From the NCBI GenBank assembly GCA_028820635.1, contig JAPPIG010000082.1, positions 470,656 to 534,655 on the forward strand: a stretch of DNA of 64,000 nt, in the 5' to 3' direction. Source of the stretch: Candidatus Poribacteria bacterium (GTDB lineage Bacteria; Poribacteria; WGA-4E; WGA-3G). The translations under genes were made by a program, and so were the position numbers. This document shows, in pieces, positions 17,179-25,915 of the stretch. The notes under the pieces were generated by a model. The model was not told the origin of the DNA and ran no database searches. It saw nothing but the letters and a program-made list of their open reading frames with translations. Every line of letters begins with the position of its first letter. The stretch's first letter is position 1.

Positions 17179-18282
17179 ATGGAACTTACTTTTGGAAAAG
17201 ATGAACTCTTTTATGCACTACAAATTGTTCAAGGTGTGGCAAGTGGACGCAACACCTTGCCTATTCTTTCAAACGTCCTTATACGCGCGCAAGATGGAAA
17301 CATTGAATGCGCGGCTACCGATTTAGAAGTCGGTATTAGAATCAAAGTTGAGGGAACTATCGTTGAAGAGGGATCAATCACAGTTTCTGCTAAAAAACTG
17401 ACAGACATCGTGAGAGAATTACCCAGCGATGAGACAATAAACCTTGTTACAACCGCAAATGACCGTATAGAACTCACTTGTGGTGACGGCGTTTACAAGG
17501 TTATTGGTATTTCTGATGAAGAGTTTCCAGAACTCCCTTCTGCTGACGGAGAAGGCACTACTATTGATGGGGAAACTTTATGTGCTGTTATCCGCAAAAC
17601 GGCGTTTGCTGCATCTACAGAAGAATTTCAGTACCAACTAAACGGTCTCTATTTCAACCTCTTTGAAGATAGAACTGTAGTAGTTGGTACTGATAGATAT
17701 TCTCTCGCGTTAACGCATTGTCAACCTATTAGGACATCCGAAGATGTTGATGGAATCATCGTACCACTGAAGGCTGTCAGGGAAATTGCTCGTGTTTTTG
17801 AAAATTCTCCTGAAGTGAAGATTATACATGCCAAGAATCAACTTCTATTTGCCGATGGCAATGCTACCTTGACAACACGTTTGATAGAAGGTGAATATCA
17901 ACCATACCAAAAAGTGATTCGAGAGTCTTCTGAGGGGCGCGCGGTTGTATCAAAGGAAGCAATCTTGCGTGCAACACGCCGCGTGGCTTTACTTTCAAAT
18001 CCAAAAAGTTTCGCTATCAGTTTTGAGATAGATCCCGAACAGATTCGAATTTCAACCGAGACACCTGAACTTGGTGAAGCGCATGAAACACTTGCGGTAG
18101 AGTCTGGCACAGGAAGCGTACGAATCGGTTTGGATGCTCAAAGACTAATAGAGATATTCGCACATATTGAAGCGGAATCTGTCGTTTTAGAGTTTGAGGG
18201 TGAGCATAATTTCCTTATAGTGAAACCTGCTGGTGATGATGTACACATGTGTTTCATTGGACCGATACGTTTGAAATCCTAA
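17179..18282 (+). CDS. dnaN: DNA polymerase III beta subunit (sliding clamp), tandem copy 3
   Basis: 367 residues, about 85% identical to copy 1 in the first 60 residues (with a Cys at 44 where the others have Leu). The cleft reads QYQLNG (Arg lost, Leu kept), the loop TDRYSL, and the C-terminus IGPIRLKS, which keeps P, R and L of the normal ending. Its leader GGAGCGATTGGAATG is the same as that of copy 1, so the duplication unit probably included the ribosome site. 30 bases separate it from copy 2, consistent with one polycistronic message. A copy that is frame-intact through 367 codons argues against a recent dead duplicate. Confidence 0.9.
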   Translation: MELTFGKDELFYALQIVQGVASGRNTLPILSNVLIRAQDGNIECAATDLEVGIRIKVEGTIVEEGSITVSAKKLTDIVRELPSDETINLVTTANDRIELTCGDGVYKVIGISDEEFPELPSADGEGTTIDGETLCAVIRKTAFAASTEEFQYQLNGLYFNLFEDRTVVVGTDRYSLALTHCQPIRTSEDVDGIIVPLKAVREIARVFENSPEVKIIHAKNQLLFADGNATLTTRLIEGEYQPYQKVIRESSEGRAVVSKEAILRATRRVALLSNPKSFAISFEIDPEQIRISTETPELGEAHETLAVESGTGSVRIGLDAQRLIEIFAHIEAESVVLEFEGEHNFLIVKPAGDDVHMCFIGPIRLKS

Positions 18283-18613
18283 GAACTGTTTTGGGTGAAA
18301 TTCTTGATAGTTGGCAGTCAACTATAGGAAAAGAGATAACCTCTTTCTAAAAACTAAATGCCAACTGCCGAGAGTTGTCCGACAGTATGGTGTGGTTAAT
18401 TTACTTCTATCCCATAGGTGACAATTTAGTGCCTGATTTCTTGTTGGAGGGCTTTGTAAGCCCGATATTTGAGATTTAAGTAGTTAAAATCCAAATCAAC
18501 GATGAATACACGTATGGTATTCATCGGGGTTGAAAACCCGCAGCATGCCAAAAGCGCATGCTGCGTTGATTCACTCCAACAATGGGATATATCCTTAAGT
18601 TGACACTTATAGG
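18283..18613. other. 331-base convergent spacer after the dnaN array
   Basis: No gene. GTTGGCAG (18311-18318) and CTGCCAA-like sequence downstream could pair weakly after the dnaN stop. The rest is filled by the double hairpin repeat at 18493-18577. The duplicated phrase GGTTAATTTACTTCT(AG)TCCCA occurs at 18394 and again at 18612, the second copy running into the end of the next gene. Confidence 0.55.
18493..18577. repeat. head-to-head pair of AATCAAC/GGG hairpin repeats
   Basis: Two members of one hairpin family face each other. Forward: AATCAAC, stem GATGAATAC, loop ACGTATG, stem GTATTCATC, GGG. Reverse strand: AATCAAC, stem GCAGCATGC, loop GCTTTTG, stem GCATGCTGC, GGG. Stem sequences differ entirely while flanks and loop length are kept, so base pairing has been conserved. 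Confidence 0.75.
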
Positions 18614-19531
18614 TTAATTTACTTCTGTCCCAGACATCTGCTCTAACGCAAGCAGTAAGGCTTGTGTGCCTAAACGTCCATGTCCTTGTGCTTGCACAGC
18701 AGTATAAAGTTGATGCACCAATGCCAACCCTGGGAGACTCAGGTTCATTTTTCTTGCCTCATCCAAAGCGATACTCATATCTTTGATGAAGTGTTCCACA
18801 AAAAAGCCTGGATCGAAGTCGCGCTTAAGAACGCGCGGTGCTAAGTTATCTAACGACCAGCAGGCAGCTGCCCCACCACTGATTGAGGATAACATCGTTT
18901 CCAGATCCAAACCCGCTTTGTGACCATAGATCAAACCTTCACAAACGCCAATCATTGTGCCAGAGATAGTAATCTGATTACACATTTTGGTATGCTGTCC
19001 CGCACCCGCACCACCTTGATGAACAATGTTTTTGCCCATAGCAGAGAAGAGCGGCATAACTGCCTGCACGGCGGCTTCGTCGCCGCCTACCATAATAGAG
19101 AGACGTGCTTCTCGCGCACCGACATCCCCACCTGAAACAGGCGCATCCACAGAGGCAACACCTTGTTCCTTAGCCTCAGCGTAAATCTCTTGTGCAAGAG
19201 ACGGTTCAGTTGTCGTCATATCTACGACGATGCTTCCATCTTTTGCTCCATTCAGAATACCGCTATCACCGAGATATACCTCACGTACATCGGGTGGAAA
19301 TCCAACGATGGTAAAGATTACATCAGAAGTAGATGCGACTTCACTCGGTGAATCTGCCCATGTAGCACCAGCATCAATCAGAGGTTGTGCCTTAGATTTA
19401 GTGCGGTTGTAGACAGTCATGCCGTATCCAAGGTCCATTAAGTGCTGACACATCCAACGACCCATCACACCAGTCCCAATCCAACCAAGTTTTGTAGTTT
19501 TAGGATCAACTTTTTCAATACTATTTGCCAT
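18614..19531 (-). CDS. NAD(P)-dependent beta-hydroxyacid dehydrogenase (3-hydroxyisobutyrate dehydrogenase-like)
   Basis: 305 residues. Rossmann motif [12 protein letters not shown] (16-27), substrate-binding segment [14 protein letters not shown] (129-142) and the catalytic lysine K182 in [11 protein letters not shown], as in 3-hydroxyisobutyrate and tartronate-semialdehyde reductases. Such enzymes oxidise 3-hydroxy acids or reduce the semialdehydes; the actual substrate is open. Start ATG 19531 has AAGGAG upstream. Lone gene, 152 bases from its upstream neighbour on the same strand. Confidence 0.88.
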   Translation of the reverse strand: MANSIEKVDPKTTKLGWIGTGVMGRWMCQHLMDLGYGMTVYNRTKSKAQPLIDAGATWADSPSEVASTSDVIFTIVGFPPDVREVYLGDSGILNGAKDGSIVVDMTTTEPSLAQEIYAEAKEQGVASVDAPVSGGDVGAREARLSIMVGGDEAAVQAVMPLFSAMGKNIVHQGGAGAGQHTKMCNQITISGTMIGVCEGLIYGHKAGLDLETMLSSISGGAAACWSLDNLAPRVLKRDFDPGFFVEHFIKDMSIALDEARKMNLSLPGLALVHQLYTAVQAQGHGRLGTQALLLALEQMSGTEVN

Positions 19532-19683
19532 GATTCTCCTTTCGGGTAAAGTATCAATGATAATAGATTATCGGTCAAGAGTATATGATAACATACATTC
19601 TTTACCGACTACTGAAAACCGATAACTGATAGCCATTTACACAGTTCTGTCCTTTTATCCTTGAGTTTTGCTATTAGGCGAAC

Positions 19684-20775
19684 TCAAGTCTGTGACACAG
19701 CAGTTTTGGCTATATCCTTTTTACTTTTTTTAAAATCCTTAGTCAATTGTAAAGCGATTACAATACCACCAGCAATCACGCCGCAATAGACGCTAAAAAA
19801 TCGGTTCAGCAACACAAACGGTGTAATAAATTTCGCAGAAATAAGACTTTTCATTAATACACTTTTTGTGCCTTCTGCAAACCCACTTGCTCCAGGCGTT
19901 GGCATAAATAATACAACAAAATTATACAACAATTCAACAATACACAGGTCCCATAGTGAGGCGTGTTCATTAACATTAAATGCTCTGATTACAAAATAGG
20001 CAGCGACAATACGTGCAGCGAAGAATCCACAAGTAAGAACTAAACTAAAAAGGTAAGTCCATTTGTGATTTTGGAGAAGATCTCTGGCAAAAGTCCTATG
20101 TTCAGTCGTAATTTGTTCTACTTTCAGCTTTGCCCGTTCTAAGTAAGGAGCAATGGGTTTAAACCATTTTCCCACTCGATCAGAAAGCCAATAAAAAATA
20201 CGAGAGACGATTTCTGGTTTAAAAAGCAGTAGAAGGAACGTAATAAATACGAAACCGAATATAAGAAAACTAAATAGACTTATCCATGTCGTCCCCTTCG
20301 GGATCCATTCCGGATCTAACAAGAGTATACCACTTGCAGAAAGAAACAAGATAATTAACGTAGAAAGGAAGGCTGCAATACCCGCTGTTATCGCACCTGA
20401 TAGTGGTGCCCCAGATCGTGCGTAAATATAGAGATGACCGACTCCTCCAGTCTGGAAAGGTGTAATAGCAGATACACAGGTTGTTGCCAAAATAGCGCGA
20501 CAACTATCCCGAAATTTAATCGTAGGGGCTACGATCCGAATAAAAATGTGAAATCGGAGACCACCGCACAACCAATCCAGGAACATGCACACGCATGCAC
20601 CGATCAGAAATTCAAACCGCAATCCGAGGAATACTTGTATTAAATCTTCTGTCTTGTTTTCTATACTTTTTTGTGTGTCGAACCCCAAAAAGATGATTAA
20701 TAACCCAACCAACGTAAATAACGTAAAAAGAATAACACCGCGAATCATTTTATCGCGGCTCATAGGGGCATGCAT
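19684..20775 (-). CDS. flippase-like / UPF0104 (LPG synthase TM domain) membrane protein
   Basis: 363 residues with about eight membrane helices. PFQTGGVGHLYIYARSGAPLSGAI is the typical conserved loop of the lysylphosphatidylglycerol synthase transmembrane family (AglD/MprF N-domain, often called flippase-like). PTPGASGFAEG near residue 300 is the second signature. Members without the synthase domain are thought to move lipid-linked glycans or aminoacylated lipids. A second in-frame ATG at 20763 (MSRDKMIRG) is also possible. nadC lies 58 bases upstream on the same strand. Confidence 0.8.
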   Translation of the reverse strand: MHAPMSRDKMIRGVILFTLFTLVGLLIIFLGFDTQKSIENKTEDLIQVFLGLRFEFLIGACVCMFLDWLCGGLRFHIFIRIVAPTIKFRDSCRAILATTCVSAITPFQTGGVGHLYIYARSGAPLSGAITAGIAAFLSTLIILFLSASGILLLDPEWIPKGTTWISLFSFLIFGFVFITFLLLLFKPEIVSRIFYWLSDRVGKWFKPIAPYLERAKLKVEQITTEHRTFARDLLQNHKWTYLFSLVLTCGFFAARIVAAYFVIRAFNVNEHASLWDLCIVELLYNFVVLFMPTPGASGFAEGTKSVLMKSLISAKFITPFVLLNRFFSVYCGVIAGGIVIALQLTKDFKKSKKDIAKTAVSQT

Positions 20776-20833
20776 AACGATCTAATTTCCTTTGTTATAT
20801 GCGTTTTAGGAGTGTTATTCAAACGTGAGCATT

Positions 20834-21679
20834 CTATTTCTCAACAAGTGTTAACTTTAAACTGATGTCCAGCGGCATTGCCGAATGTGTCAAGGCACCA
20901 ACAGAAATGAGGTCAACACCTGTAGAGGCAACAGCTTGAACCTGTTCCAAAGTTATACCACCTGAGGCTTCTGTCACCGCTTGGTTGGCAACTAATTTTA
21001 CAACCTGTTGCATCATATCAAGCGACATATTATCTAAAAGTAAAATGTCAACGCCAGCATCAAGTGCTTCGTTGACCTGTTCAATAGTTTCGACCTCAAC
21101 CTCAATTTTTGCGGTATGCGGGGCAGCTTCCTTCGCTCGTTTAACGGCGTTATGTATCCCCCCAGCTGCGACAATGTGGTTATCCTTAATTAGTATGCCA
21201 TCGTAAAGTCCAAAGCGATGATTGTGTCCACCACCAACGCGGACTGCATATTTCTGAAGTGCACGCCAACCTGGAGTTGTCTTCCGGGTATCAACAATTT
21301 TCACATCGTAGTCTGCGATTGTTTTGACAAACTTTGACGTTAACGTTGCTACGCCAGAGAGGCGTTGAAGGAAGTTGAGAGCAGTTCGCTCTCCGATTAA
21401 AATTGTTTTCGCGCTGCCTTGAACCTCAGCAATAGACATACCTGCAGTAACGACATCACCATCCTCTACCAAAGCACGAAAGATCAGGGTCTCATCCAGT
21501 TTCCTAAAAGTCTGTTCAGCAACAGGGAGGCCAGCAACAATACCTTCGCTCTTTGCCTGAAGTATACCTATACCTTTTTGAGAAGGTGGCACAGTAGACT
21601 CAGTAGTAATATCACCAATACCGATATCCTCTGTAAAAGCAAGTTCAAGCAAGGAATCTAATGAGCGCAGGTTAAGCAT
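20834..21679 (-). CDS. nadC: nicotinate-nucleotide pyrophosphorylase (carboxylating)
   Basis: 281 residues; converts quinolinate and PRPP to nicotinate mononucleotide in NAD synthesis. Signatures: LAFTEDIGIGDITTE at the N-terminus, ERTALNFLQRLSGVAT, DTRKTTPGWRALQKYAV, and the glycine-rich GGGHNHRFGLYDGILIKDNH. Full length. No nadA or nadB beside it. Start ATG 21679 has no strong ribosome site. Confidence 0.95.
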   Translation of the reverse strand: MLNLRSLDSLLELAFTEDIGIGDITTESTVPPSQKGIGILQAKSEGIVAGLPVAEQTFRKLDETLIFRALVEDGDVVTAGMSIAEVQGSAKTILIGERTALNFLQRLSGVATLTSKFVKTIADYDVKIVDTRKTTPGWRALQKYAVRVGGGHNHRFGLYDGILIKDNHIVAAGGIHNAVKRAKEAAPHTAKIEVEVETIEQVNEALDAGVDILLLDNMSLDMMQQVVKLVANQAVTEASGGITLEQVQAVASTGVDLISVGALTHSAMPLDISLKLTLVEK

Positions 21680-21748
21680 TTATTACTCTATGAGTCGTAA
21701 GATGTTTTAAACTCGAAATAATTACTGTTCTGTTTATTTCGATCATCT

Positions 21749-22213
21749 TTAAAAACCGACTATCTCTCCGTTAATATTTCCTGCTTCATCAATTTTAATC
21801 ATTGACAATCCCAGGGCATTTAATAAATCAAAACTGGCTCGCCAATATGCTTCTGTGATTCCCCATTCCTCTGAAAGTTTATCAATAGGCTCCAAATCAT
21901 AAGAGAGTATATCAAGGTCAAGAAGATCTTCTGGCGTTGCGTCTTCGTAATCAGCGATGACAGCTAAGCCGAGTTTCCACTCTCGCTCTAACTCGTTCCG
22001 ATCTGCGTTTGACAGTGTATATTTCTCAACTACACGTTCATAGCATTCGCGAGTTTCTTCTTCAAGTTCCTTGAGTCGCTGCAGTTTGCGCTCTCGTTCC
22101 TGCCGATAAATTTCATTGGCTCGTTCCCACGCGAGATTCTCTCGTATCCGTGCGCGAGATGCCGCACCTCGCTTCCGTTTTTTCGGCTTCTTTCCTCTCT
22201 TCACGGCTGCCAC
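21749..22213 (-). CDS. hypothetical charged coiled-coil protein
   Basis: 154 residues, not recognised. The first 22 residues are very basic (KRGKKPKKRKRG), followed by a long predicted helix rich in Arg/Glu (about residues 25-65, RQERERKLQRLKELEEE) that should form a coiled coil. The C-terminal half is acidic and ends with IDEAGNINGEIVGF. The basic tail could bind nucleic acid. Lies between the sugar isomerase and nadC on the same strand. Coding is supported by the continuous open frame and sensible composition; function unknown. Confidence 0.65.
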   Translation of the reverse strand: MAAVKRGKKPKKRKRGAASRARIRENLAWERANEIYRQERERKLQRLKELEEETRECYERVVEKYTLSNADRNELEREWKLGLAVIADYEDATPEDLLDLDILSYDLEPIDKLSEEWGITEAYWRASFDLLNALGLSMIKIDEAGNINGEIVGF

Positions 22214-22224
22214 CTAATTTAGTA

Positions 22225-22245
22225 GGCGCGGTTTGGAACCGCGCC
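22225..22245. repeat. GC-rich palindrome upstream of coiled-coil gene
   Basis: GGCGCGGTT-TGG-AACCGCGCC, a perfect 9-base-pair stem with a three-base loop. Its AGTA flank also precedes the first of the two GGCACA hairpins before lpxB. Confidence 0.65.
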
Positions 22246-22265
22246 ATTTCTGCTCTCGAAAATTC

Positions 22266-23180
22266 TTAATACCGCTCTAAATAAGGAGTAAGGAATTTCT
22301 TAGCGTCTTCAGTAACATCCCATGCGTTTGGCCAGAAACAGAGATCAATTGAGAACCATTCCCCATCGTATCCGGTTTCATCCATGATGACAGGGATAAT
22401 TGCGTCAAAGTCCAGCACGCCGTCTCCGAAGGGTGCGTGCGTACTGGTATGGTCATCGTGAAGCGAGTTGTCGGAGTCGATTAGATGGAAGTGCCCGATT
22501 TCTCCCTTGAGTTGCCGCGCAAGTTCAATCACCCCTTTATCACCAAGTGTTTCCTTTTCACCGACCTGTCGAGACCCAACAGTTGCACACATCTGTGCGT
22601 GACATGTATCAAACATAACCTTGAAATTTGGATGATCCACAGCCTTTGGCATGTTAATAATGTCGCTCGGTTTGTTAAACATGAATCCCGGTTCAAATTC
22701 CCACAGCATCAAAACACCGTGGTCTTCTGCAACTTGGGCACAACGTCTCCATAGAGACACAATGCGATCCCATGCTTTCTCCCGATCAACACCTTCAATT
22801 TCTTCTTCAGCATCGGTAACAGTGTCTACGCGTATTGAAGGTGAACCGAGATCAAGAGCAAGCTGGAGATTCTCTTTGAATAGTTTATAGTATTTATCAT
22901 CCTCTTGTGCTTCGTCCGTTGCAGGACCGGGATGTGACCAGAAATCTGCTGCTAAGCCAGATACTTCCAAGCCATAATAACTAATCAAGCCTTTGACAGC
23001 GTCTCGATCACTTTTCATCGGATAATCGTTGATGTCAATATGCGGTTTAAAAGCCCCAATTTCAATCCCGTCAAATTCAAGTTCTCCGAGCCGTTTAACA
23101 ACATCGTCGAACGGGACGGGGTTATCTTCATAAGGTCCAAATGCGTAAGCCCAACTTCCAATTGACAATTTTTTTGCCAT
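22266..23180 (-). CDS. sugar phosphate isomerase/epimerase family TIM barrel
   Basis: 304 residues of the xylose-isomerase-like TIM barrel family (AP endonuclease 2 superfamily). Visible metal-binding elements: LWEFEPG with Glu, MFDTCHAQMCA with Asp and His, and GHFHLIDSDNSLHDDHTSTHAPFGDGVLDF with the late His/Asp cluster. Members isomerise, epimerise or oxidise sugars and inositols. Start ATG 23180 has AGGAGG upstream. Substrate unknown; no transporter or regulator is beside it. Confidence 0.85.
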   Translation of the reverse strand: MAKKLSIGSWAYAFGPYEDNPVPFDDVVKRLGELEFDGIEIGAFKPHIDINDYPMKSDRDAVKGLISYYGLEVSGLAADFWSHPGPATDEAQEDDKYYKLFKENLQLALDLGSPSIRVDTVTDAEEEIEGVDREKAWDRIVSLWRRCAQVAEDHGVLMLWEFEPGFMFNKPSDIINMPKAVDHPNFKVMFDTCHAQMCATVGSRQVGEKETLGDKGVIELARQLKGEIGHFHLIDSDNSLHDDHTSTHAPFGDGVLDFDAIIPVIMDETGYDGEWFSIDLCFWPNAWDVTEDAKKFLTPYLERY

Positions 23181-23290
23181 GTTTTCCTCCTAATAGGAAT
23201 AATTTAAGAAATGTCCTGAAACTGGAAATATCTAAAGTTAGAATGGGTTACAATTCTCAACGACTTAGATACCTTCCTTCCTGAGATAGA

Positions 23291-24508
23291 TTATGATAAT
23301 CCGGTAACCAAATTTTGAACTTCTGTCTCTAATTTATTCGTTATTTGCTCAACTGTCTCTTTTTTTTGCGATTTATAGGTATCGTAATACTCCATAAGAT
23401 TTTTCGGTTCACCAGCGCGGATTGAAGCGACGCGCGGCCCCCGCATCTTTGCTGTACCAAAAACCTCTTTTTCCAACCTGAATATCACTTCAAGATAGCG
23501 TTCAGGGGAATGTTCTTCAGCGACATACCCGTCCGAAATCGCTATGAAATTGACTAACCGATTCAAGTCTGGATAAAATTGTTGAAATTTTTGGAGTTGT
23601 TCTTCGTGTATTTTGCGTTCATACTCTGTCATTTCATCAACATCTCTATAAACTTCAGCATCAACAATGTTTCTCAAAGCACGAACGCGGGTGAGCACAT
23701 CGTTGTCAGAGTAAATACCCATAATTTTTTCTGCGTGTGACAATATCTGTTCCTTGAGTCCTTGAATTTGCTCATTGAGGGAGGCAGTCGCTTCCACTTT
23801 GAATTGGTATTCATCGGCAAGTGTTTTCAGGACTGCAATACCGATACGTCTCAATCGTTGATACCGTTCTGCTGGCGTGCGTGATGCAAGTGGGAGAATA
23901 TTTCGCTCTAATTCTGTGAGTGCCGTATCAATGGAATTCCACATATCTTCTGTATAGCGATATTTAATACCGATTGGCACAGCATATAGCGGTTTGTCGA
24001 TGTCCCCTTTTTTTATATCGTCCAAAGCCCAGAAACAGAGTTGTGTGACTCCTCTTTCAAAGCGCATGACAGTGTCGTTCTGGTGTGATATTTCTCCCTC
24101 TCCAAAGATGACAAGCGGCCATTTTCCTTCACATAAGAGTTGGCGTGTCATTCGGAAAGCATTTCTATCCACTGTGCCTCGCACAACTGAGTACACACCC
24201 AACCGCTGCATTACAAAACTACGGATTCCACCGAGTTTCCCCTTGTCAAAGATTTCGCATGCTGCCATGTAATAAAATGGCTGAGATAACCGTTTCGACA
24301 ATAGAAAGACTACGGCAGGATCTTCGGATGCCGCATGGTTTGGCACTATTACCGTAGGATTTCCATGAATAGATTTTAATTGGGTAATTGACTCTGCATC
24401 AATGTCAATCGTTAACCCCTTCAAAAATAATCGGTTGGCAAGAGGCACAAGTGCTTGCGCAACCTTAATTACAGTTATATTGGGTTTAGGGGGTTTAAAA
24501 TCTAACAT
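23291..24508 (-). CDS. 1-acylglycerol-3-phosphate acyltransferase-like (PlsC) protein with C-terminal extension
   Basis: 405 residues. The N-terminal two thirds carry the PlsC acyltransferase motifs: NHAASED (H58xxxxD63) and FGEGEISHQ near residue 136. The C-terminal part (about 220-405) is helical and charged, without a family I recognise, and makes the protein much longer than plain PlsC (about 240). It probably acylates a lysophospholipid or similar acceptor at the inner membrane. No good ribosome site is seen before ATG 24508. Downstream of the ManA-like gene on the same strand. Confidence 0.75.
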   Translation of the reverse strand: MLDFKPPKPNITVIKVAQALVPLANRLFLKGLTIDIDAESITQLKSIHGNPTVIVPNHAASEDPAVVFLLSKRLSQPFYYMAACEIFDKGKLGGIRSFVMQRLGVYSVVRGTVDRNAFRMTRQLLCEGKWPLVIFGEGEISHQNDTVMRFERGVTQLCFWALDDIKKGDIDKPLYAVPIGIKYRYTEDMWNSIDTALTELERNILPLASRTPAERYQRLRRIGIAVLKTLADEYQFKVEATASLNEQIQGLKEQILSHAEKIMGIYSDNDVLTRVRALRNIVDAEVYRDVDEMTEYERKIHEEQLQKFQQFYPDLNRLVNFIAISDGYVAEEHSPERYLEVIFRLEKEVFGTAKMRGPRVASIRAGEPKNLMEYYDTYKSQKKETVEQITNKLETEVQNLVTGLS

Positions 24509-24583
24509 TGCGCGCTACTATTGCATCACACGGTGTGTTGCTACTACTTTTTTGTTAGACCTACAGCGTGTGCCAAATACTTC

Positions 24584-25690
24584 TCAAAGGTTTGGTGGAT
24601 AACAACAGATTACCTCCATCGGTGTGTCTCCATTACTAACGATGACGTAACTGGACAAGCACCGTGGAATGAAAACAGACTTACCGCGCTTAAGTGGAAC
24701 ATCTTCAAAGTCACCACGCAGAACACCCTCGCCACCAAGTGTAACGAGCGCATAAAACCCTTTATCTGCTGGCATACTAAGCGTAGAATTCACCGTCAAA
24801 CGGGAACATCCGAAGTATTGTGATGCCTCTTCTGGCACGATACGGTCTTCGCGGTTATCACCTTCTGCTCTCACGAGTTCAGGTGTACGTCGAATATAAT
24901 TGTTGAGATAGTCAAGTTCGAGTTTATCAAATTCAGCTGCATCTACCGCTAAATCCCAACCAAGACCGAGATGTCCGTCCTCTTTATCATACGGAAATCC
25001 TTCCCATTCAGCAAGGATGTTCCAATCAGTAGGTTCTTGCGGTTCAAGCACACAAAGACCAGTGCCGAGTGAATGGACAATCGGTGTACGTAAGAAGTAG
25101 ACTTCTCCAACCTTGGGCTCGACGACGTGCATCAAACTTCGCAGAGTTTCTACATCTTGTGCTTCCATTAGACGGCGAAATTCGGCTTTTTCTATCGCCT
25201 CTTTCCAACCAATCCATGCTTTCGCGCCGGGACGCGTGCCGATCAATATCCATGCTTCATTTTTCCCGAAAGGCGAGTTAAGATGTTCCTTAGAAAAGTC
25301 TGGATTCGGATGCCAGTGGATAGGGATGTGTGCACCTTCTCCCACATCAAAAATCTTGAGAAGCACACCTAAATCAGTGCCAAATTTTGCGACATGCGCG
25401 CTACCCAGAGTCTCTTCTGGGAATGCGTCTAATAATTCTTTTAGTAAGGATTCTTCTCCATTCGGCAGTTGTACTCGGCTAAAACCTTTGTCAGGTGGAT
25501 TATCTCTGCCCGGTGTAATTGCTCTGTTTGTAGAAAAAATCCATTCTTCTGAGTAGTAATCATCTTTCGGATCGGGTTCGCCCATAAATTCAGCGCGGAG
25601 TTTCCCTCCGTTGTAAAAATGTAAATACGTATTCGGTGCTAAAGCAATGGGTGCGTCTAACATTGACTTTAATTCGTTTTGTGATGCCAT
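24584..25690 (-). CDS. mannose-6-phosphate isomerase-like (class I, cupin) protein
   Basis: 368 residues. The segment GVLLKIFDVGEGAHIPIHWHPNPDFSKEHL followed by FGKNEAWILI corresponds to the zinc site of class I phosphomannose isomerases (Q/H-x-H-P and the downstream Glu), and a late His in FLRTPIVHSLG gives the last ligand. The C-terminal 100 residues form a second cupin-like domain ending in PMEVICCYPPNL. It would interconvert mannose-6-P and fructose-6-P or a related ketose, though sequence is far from E. coli ManA. Start ATG 25690 has GAGAGG and a promoter at 25722-25750. Confidence 0.75.
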   Translation of the reverse strand: MASQNELKSMLDAPIALAPNTYLHFYNGGKLRAEFMGEPDPKDDYYSEEWIFSTNRAITPGRDNPPDKGFSRVQLPNGEESLLKELLDAFPEETLGSAHVAKFGTDLGVLLKIFDVGEGAHIPIHWHPNPDFSKEHLNSPFGKNEAWILIGTRPGAKAWIGWKEAIEKAEFRRLMEAQDVETLRSLMHVVEPKVGEVYFLRTPIVHSLGTGLCVLEPQEPTDWNILAEWEGFPYDKEDGHLGLGWDLAVDAAEFDKLELDYLNNYIRRTPELVRAEGDNREDRIVPEEASQYFGCSRLTVNSTLSMPADKGFYALVTLGGEGVLRGDFEDVPLKRGKSVFIPRCLSSYVIVSNGDTPMEVICCYPPNL

Positions 25691-25721
25691 ACTGCTATCC
25701 TCTCTATATCTTTAGGATTTA

Positions 25722-25750
25722 ATTCTATCACTTTTCCTTGGATTTGTCAA
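25722..25750 (-). promoter_or_regulatory. promoter of the ManA-like gene
   Basis: Minus strand TTGACA (25750-25745), 17-base spacer, TAGAAT (25727-25722); a near-consensus sigma-70 site 30 bases before the start codon. Confidence 0.65.
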
Positions 25751-25915
25751 GTGGCTTTTTCGGGATAAATAGATACGGCAAATTTGACAAATATACAATT
25801 TAATGTCATAATTCTGATACCTTTGATAACAAAGATTGAGTTCGGTTTACCACTTTTACATTTAACTGACTTCGGTGCAACAACATTCTTGCATGCACTG
25901 GAGGGAGGGAATGAA

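Noticed and set aside
14858..18282. Origin of replication at the dnaN array
   Set aside because: No dnaA, recF, gyrB or box cluster is adjacent; the only paired DnaA boxes are 17 kb away.
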